Origin: Methanoregulaceae archaeon
Lineage (GTDB): Archaea > Halobacteriota > Methanomicrobia > Methanomicrobiales > Methanospirillaceae
Direction: 5' to 3'
Length of the DNA: 7,447 bases
Assembly (NCBI GenBank): GCA_025453715.1
Contig: JALOPT010000079.1
Coordinates: forward strand, 1 to 7,447
Position numbers and translations under genes: made by a program. Shown piece after piece: positions 5,538-7,447 of the stretch (within the stretch, counting starts at the first letter, position 1; the number at the start of each line of letters is the position of its first letter). The notes under the pieces were generated by a model that ran no database searches, was not told the origin of the DNA, and worked only from the letters and a program-made list of their open reading frames with translations.

Positions 5538-6920
5538 CTAATCCGCCTTTTTTCGCTGCATCACAACATAGGCGATTAGAATAATCACTGCGATAATCCC
5601 GATCCCACCAATAACATACCATATAGTACGGCTGTTTTCTGCAGGAGCAGGTTGTGAAGACGGGGTAAGTGCTGCGTCAATTTGTATGTACTGGCCCGGG
5701 CTGATTTTTCCGGATGTGGTATAGGGTTCGTACCCTGTCATCTTGATAGTAACAGTATAGGCTTGTGTCGTATCAATCGGCACATTCTGGAAGTTTAAGG
5801 GGGTAATCCCCTTGTATGCGTTGTTGATGTAGACATCGGCACCACTTGGGTCTGACGTAATTTCAGCACTCGCGGTTGAAGACGGGGTGCCAGCAGGCTG
5901 AAGGACTGCCGATACCTGTGCGGTCGAGCCGGCAAGAATCGTTGTACTTGTTGTATAATCCTGGTACCCTGTTTTTTTCAGGACGACCGAATAAGTACCG
6001 GGGTTCAGCCCGGTGATGGAGAAGGGGCCGGTACTCATGGTCGTGCCCTTGTAATCGTCATTGAGATAAATTGCAGCACCGGACGGGGATGATGAGACCT
6101 GCAGGTCGCCAGTCTGGGGGCTGGACACGGGGGTCAGCGTGGCGGAAATATAGGTCGTCTGCTGGCTATTTACGGCGACCGTGTTTGTCCACGTCTGGTA
6201 CCCGGCCAACTTGAGTGTCACGGTATGGGGGCCGGCATACAGGTTTCCGACGACCACATTTGTCATTCCCTGAAAGATATTGTCGATATAGACACTTGCA
6301 CTCTTTGGGATTGAGGAAACTGATATTGAACCAACCTGCTGGTTCGGGGTCAGGGTCGCATATACATTACTTGTTGCCGTGGCAGATACCGGGATATTCG
6401 TTGAATACGGCTGGTAACCAGCCATCGACACCTGCACCGTGTGGTAACCGGTGCTCACCGAATAAAAGGAACCGGGTGTGATAATCTGATCGTAGCCATT
6501 ATCAAGAACTGCCGATGCACCGGAGGGACTGGAGCTCACGTAGATTGTTCCGGTCTGGACGTTTGGAACCAGGCTCGCATAGACATTGATAGTCTGCCCG
6601 GCCGCTGGATTTCCCGAAAAATACTGGTTCCATGTCTGGTACCCCTGTTTACTGACGGTGACCGTGTGTCCGGGAGGACCTGTCACATATAGTGTCGCGG
6701 TTGTTGGTGTCAGGCCGACTGATGTCCCGTCAACGGAAGCACTTGCACCGGATGGATTCGATGAAATGTAATAATACCCTGTGTCTCCGCCGATCGGCTG
6801 GGAAACGGAAGGGGTATCCGCAGCTGTTACTGCTCCAATCATCGCAACAGCGATAATAAGAATAATTGAAACGATCTTTCCAATATTTTCCATGATAGTG
6901 AGAATAAATGTTCCAAACAT
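5538..6920 (-). CDS. Surface protein with five PEGA repeats and a C-terminal membrane anchor
   Basis: This 460-residue exported protein begins with a hydrophobic signal at about residues 15-33 that ends VTAAD, a plausible cleavage site. Five PEGA-type modules of about 70 residues follow, at roughly 48-119, 124-192, 197-264, 271-342 and 352-420. Each has the (V/I)SS-x-PSGAxVYxDN opening, a middle G(L/I)TP or equivalent turn, a HTVT/YTV(T/K) strand, a (K/M)xGYQxY/W box and an A(T/S)LTP end. A low-complexity linker (421-430), a membrane helix (434-454) and a basic tail, QRKKAD, complete it. The modules would face outside, tethered by the C-terminus. PEGA domains are beta-sandwich modules of archaeal and bacterial surface proteins, probably binding or structural, and no enzyme domain is present. 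Start choice is open. ATG at 6920 lies 30 nt from a TATA-like block and could be leaderless. ATG at 6893 (residue 10) gives a more standard signal peptide. Neither has a Shine-Dalgarno. Confidence 0.93.
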   Translation of the reverse strand: MFGTFILTIMENIGKIVSIILIIAVAMIGAVTAADTPSVSQPIGGDTGYYYISSNPSGASASVDGTSVGLTPTTATLYVTGPPGHTVTVSKQGYQTWNQYFSGNPAAGQTINVYASLVPNVQTGTIYVSSSPSGASAVLDNGYDQIITPGSFYSVSTGYHTVQVSMAGYQPYSTNIPVSATATSNVYATLTPNQQVGSISVSSIPKSASVYIDNIFQGMTNVVVGNLYAGPHTVTLKLAGYQTWTNTVAVNSQQTTYISATLTPVSSPQTGDLQVSSSPSGAAIYLNDDYKGTTMSTGPFSITGLNPGTYSVVLKKTGYQDYTTSTTILAGSTAQVSAVLQPAGTPSSTASAEITSDPSGADVYINNAYKGITPLNFQNVPIDTTQAYTVTIKMTGYEPYTTSGKISPGQYIQIDAALTPSSQPAPAENSRTIWYVIGGIGIIAVIILIAYVVMQRKKAD

Positions 6921-6945
6921 AAAAAATGAGAGCCTGCCCGCCAGG

Positions 6946-6954
6946 TTATTTCAA
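6946..6954 (-). promoter_or_regulatory. Probable TATA box of the PEGA gene
   Basis: On the minus strand this reads TTGAAATAA, centred about 30 nt before the ATG at 6920. Transcription would start within a few bases of that codon, which favours a leaderless mRNA using the upstream ATG. Use of the ATG at 6893 would leave a leader of about 30 nt without a Shine-Dalgarno. Confidence 0.45.
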
Positions 6955-6983
6955 TCCCGTATTCCTCATTCAGATACTACCTG

Positions 6984-7175
6984 CTAATAGTGATTTCGAA
7001 GGGAACGATTGATACACATGACTCCTTTGCCTTCATAAAACCGGGTAAAAAAAATTGCCGTAATCCCTGCCTTCTTCTTCGGGATTCCCCATCCCCCGGC
7101 GATGCCGCCCGAGATGGTGGACGCAGTTAACATCAGGTATCCGGGCGGAAGGATCAAAGAAGCTATAATCCCCAT
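6984..7175 (-). CDS. Possible small hydrophobic protein or gene remnant (doubtful)
   Basis: This 63-residue ORF starts MGIIASLILPPGYLMLTAST and stays hydrophobic and glycine-rich to about residue 31. A PKKK turn follows, then a short second hydrophobic run, AGITAIFF, after which the character becomes polar and unlike a membrane protein. An in-frame TAA lies four codons upstream of the ATG, so the start cannot be moved far. No Shine-Dalgarno is visible. The change in character falls at a T8 run (7047-7054 on the plus strand), a typical frameshift site, so the ORF could be a small membrane protein with a shifted end, a decaying fragment or chance. No family is recognised. Confidence 0.22.
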   Translation of the reverse strand: MGIIASLILPPGYLMLTASTISGGIAGGWGIPKKKAGITAIFFTRFYEGKGVMCINRSLRNHY

Positions 7176-7314
7176 CTGGTTTTTTTAATTGGTGCCCGGG
7201 AGACTCCCCTGATGAGCACTTCGGGAGGTGTAATCTCTCGCAGGGGTTACTGGAACAATACCGGTAAAAGGAGTGTTGAAGGTCGTATATTCCATGGGAA
7301 ATAGTACCGGTGCT

Positions 7315-7325
7315 AATTAATACTT
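7315..7325 (+). promoter_or_regulatory. Probable TATA box of the right-edge gene
   Basis: AATTAATACTT is centred about 44 nt before the ATG at 7364. It would place the transcription start near 7346 and give a leader of about 18 nt that includes the Shine-Dalgarno at 7349-7357. Confidence 0.45.
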
Positions 7326-7363
7326 AACCGTGAAACAAATACCCACTCAAGGAGTGAGTACGT

Positions 7364-7447
7364 ATGGAACAAGCACGACCTATTGGTGTACTATTTCTGG
7401 TCTTCCTGGCCATTCTCGGTGCAATTAATGCGTTTATCTACACGCTG
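7364..7447 (+). CDS. N-terminus of a membrane protein, cut by the window edge
   Basis: The first 28 codons are present and the frame is still open at the last base. The peptide starts MEQARPIGVLFLVFLAILGA and continues INAFIYTL, a membrane segment beginning at about residue 7. The start is well supported. AAGGAGTGA at 7349-7357 is a strong Shine-Dalgarno, with nine bases between GGAG and the ATG, and an AT-rich promoter block lies at 7315-7325. The short N-terminus before the helix suggests a polytopic membrane protein rather than a cleaved signal. The family cannot be named from so little sequence. Confidence 0.78.
   Translation, partial: MEQARPIGVLFLVFLAILGAINAFIYTL

Larger units (their letters stand above)
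6921..7363. other. 443-bp gap between the PEGA gene and the right-edge gene
   Basis: The two flanking genes diverge here. The gap contains the PEGA promoter (6946-6954), one doubtful hydrophobic minus-strand ORF (6984-7175), a T7 run at 7181-7187, a GC-rich stretch with short self-complementary words (GGGAGACTCCC at 7198-7208; CCCCTG at 7206-7211 against CAGGGG at 7241-7246) and the promoter of the right-edge gene. No tRNA or recognised RNA was seen. Confidence 0.5.

Noticed and set aside
7209..7246. C box-like word CTGATGA, suggesting a C/D box RNA
   Set aside because: The first base does not fit the RTGATGA consensus and no CTGA D box lies at the right distance downstream.

Overview
The window looks like a stretch of a methanogenic archaeon's chromosome, most likely Methanomicrobiales (Methanoregula/Methanosphaerula-like). 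That placement is an inference. It rests on AT-rich TATA-type promoters 25-30 nt upstream of start codons, start codons without a Shine-Dalgarno (leaderless mRNAs), oligo-T terminators, and a secreted protein with five PEGA modules. GC content appears close to 50% by eye. No rRNA, tRNA, CRISPR array or insertion sequence was seen.

Layout: (1) bases 1-282 hold no secure gene, only a 34-codon ORF with a good Shine-Dalgarno. (2) Three minus-strand genes follow: a three-segment membrane protein of unknown function (283-981), a multi-spanning DUF2238/YjdF-like membrane protein (1250-1876) and a membrane-anchored calcineurin-like metallophosphoesterase (2123-3052). They are separated by gaps of 246-268 bp with their own promoter or terminator signals, so they are probably not one tight operon. 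(3) Two plus-strand transporter genes follow: a bile acid:sodium symporter (BASS/SBF) family protein (3286-4158), which ends in a GC hairpin plus T7 terminator, and a TerC/DUF475 family integral membrane protein (4504-5418). (4) A minus-strand PEGA-repeat surface protein (5538-6920) is convergent with TerC. (5) The right end has a 443-bp gap with one doubtful hydrophobic ORF, then the first 28 codons of a new plus-strand membrane protein (from 7364) with a strong Shine-Dalgarno.

Every confident gene product is predicted to be a membrane, membrane-anchored or exported protein, so the window reads as a cell-envelope and transport region. No linear pathway is apparent. The most interesting non-coding signal is a repeated element, CCGG(A/G)ATT(T)GTAC, found upstream of both transporter genes. 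Its start lies 21 bp from the likely TATA box in each case. A 10-bp inverted repeat lies in front of TerC. Together these suggest that the BASS and TerC genes share a regulator, but this has not been shown experimentally.
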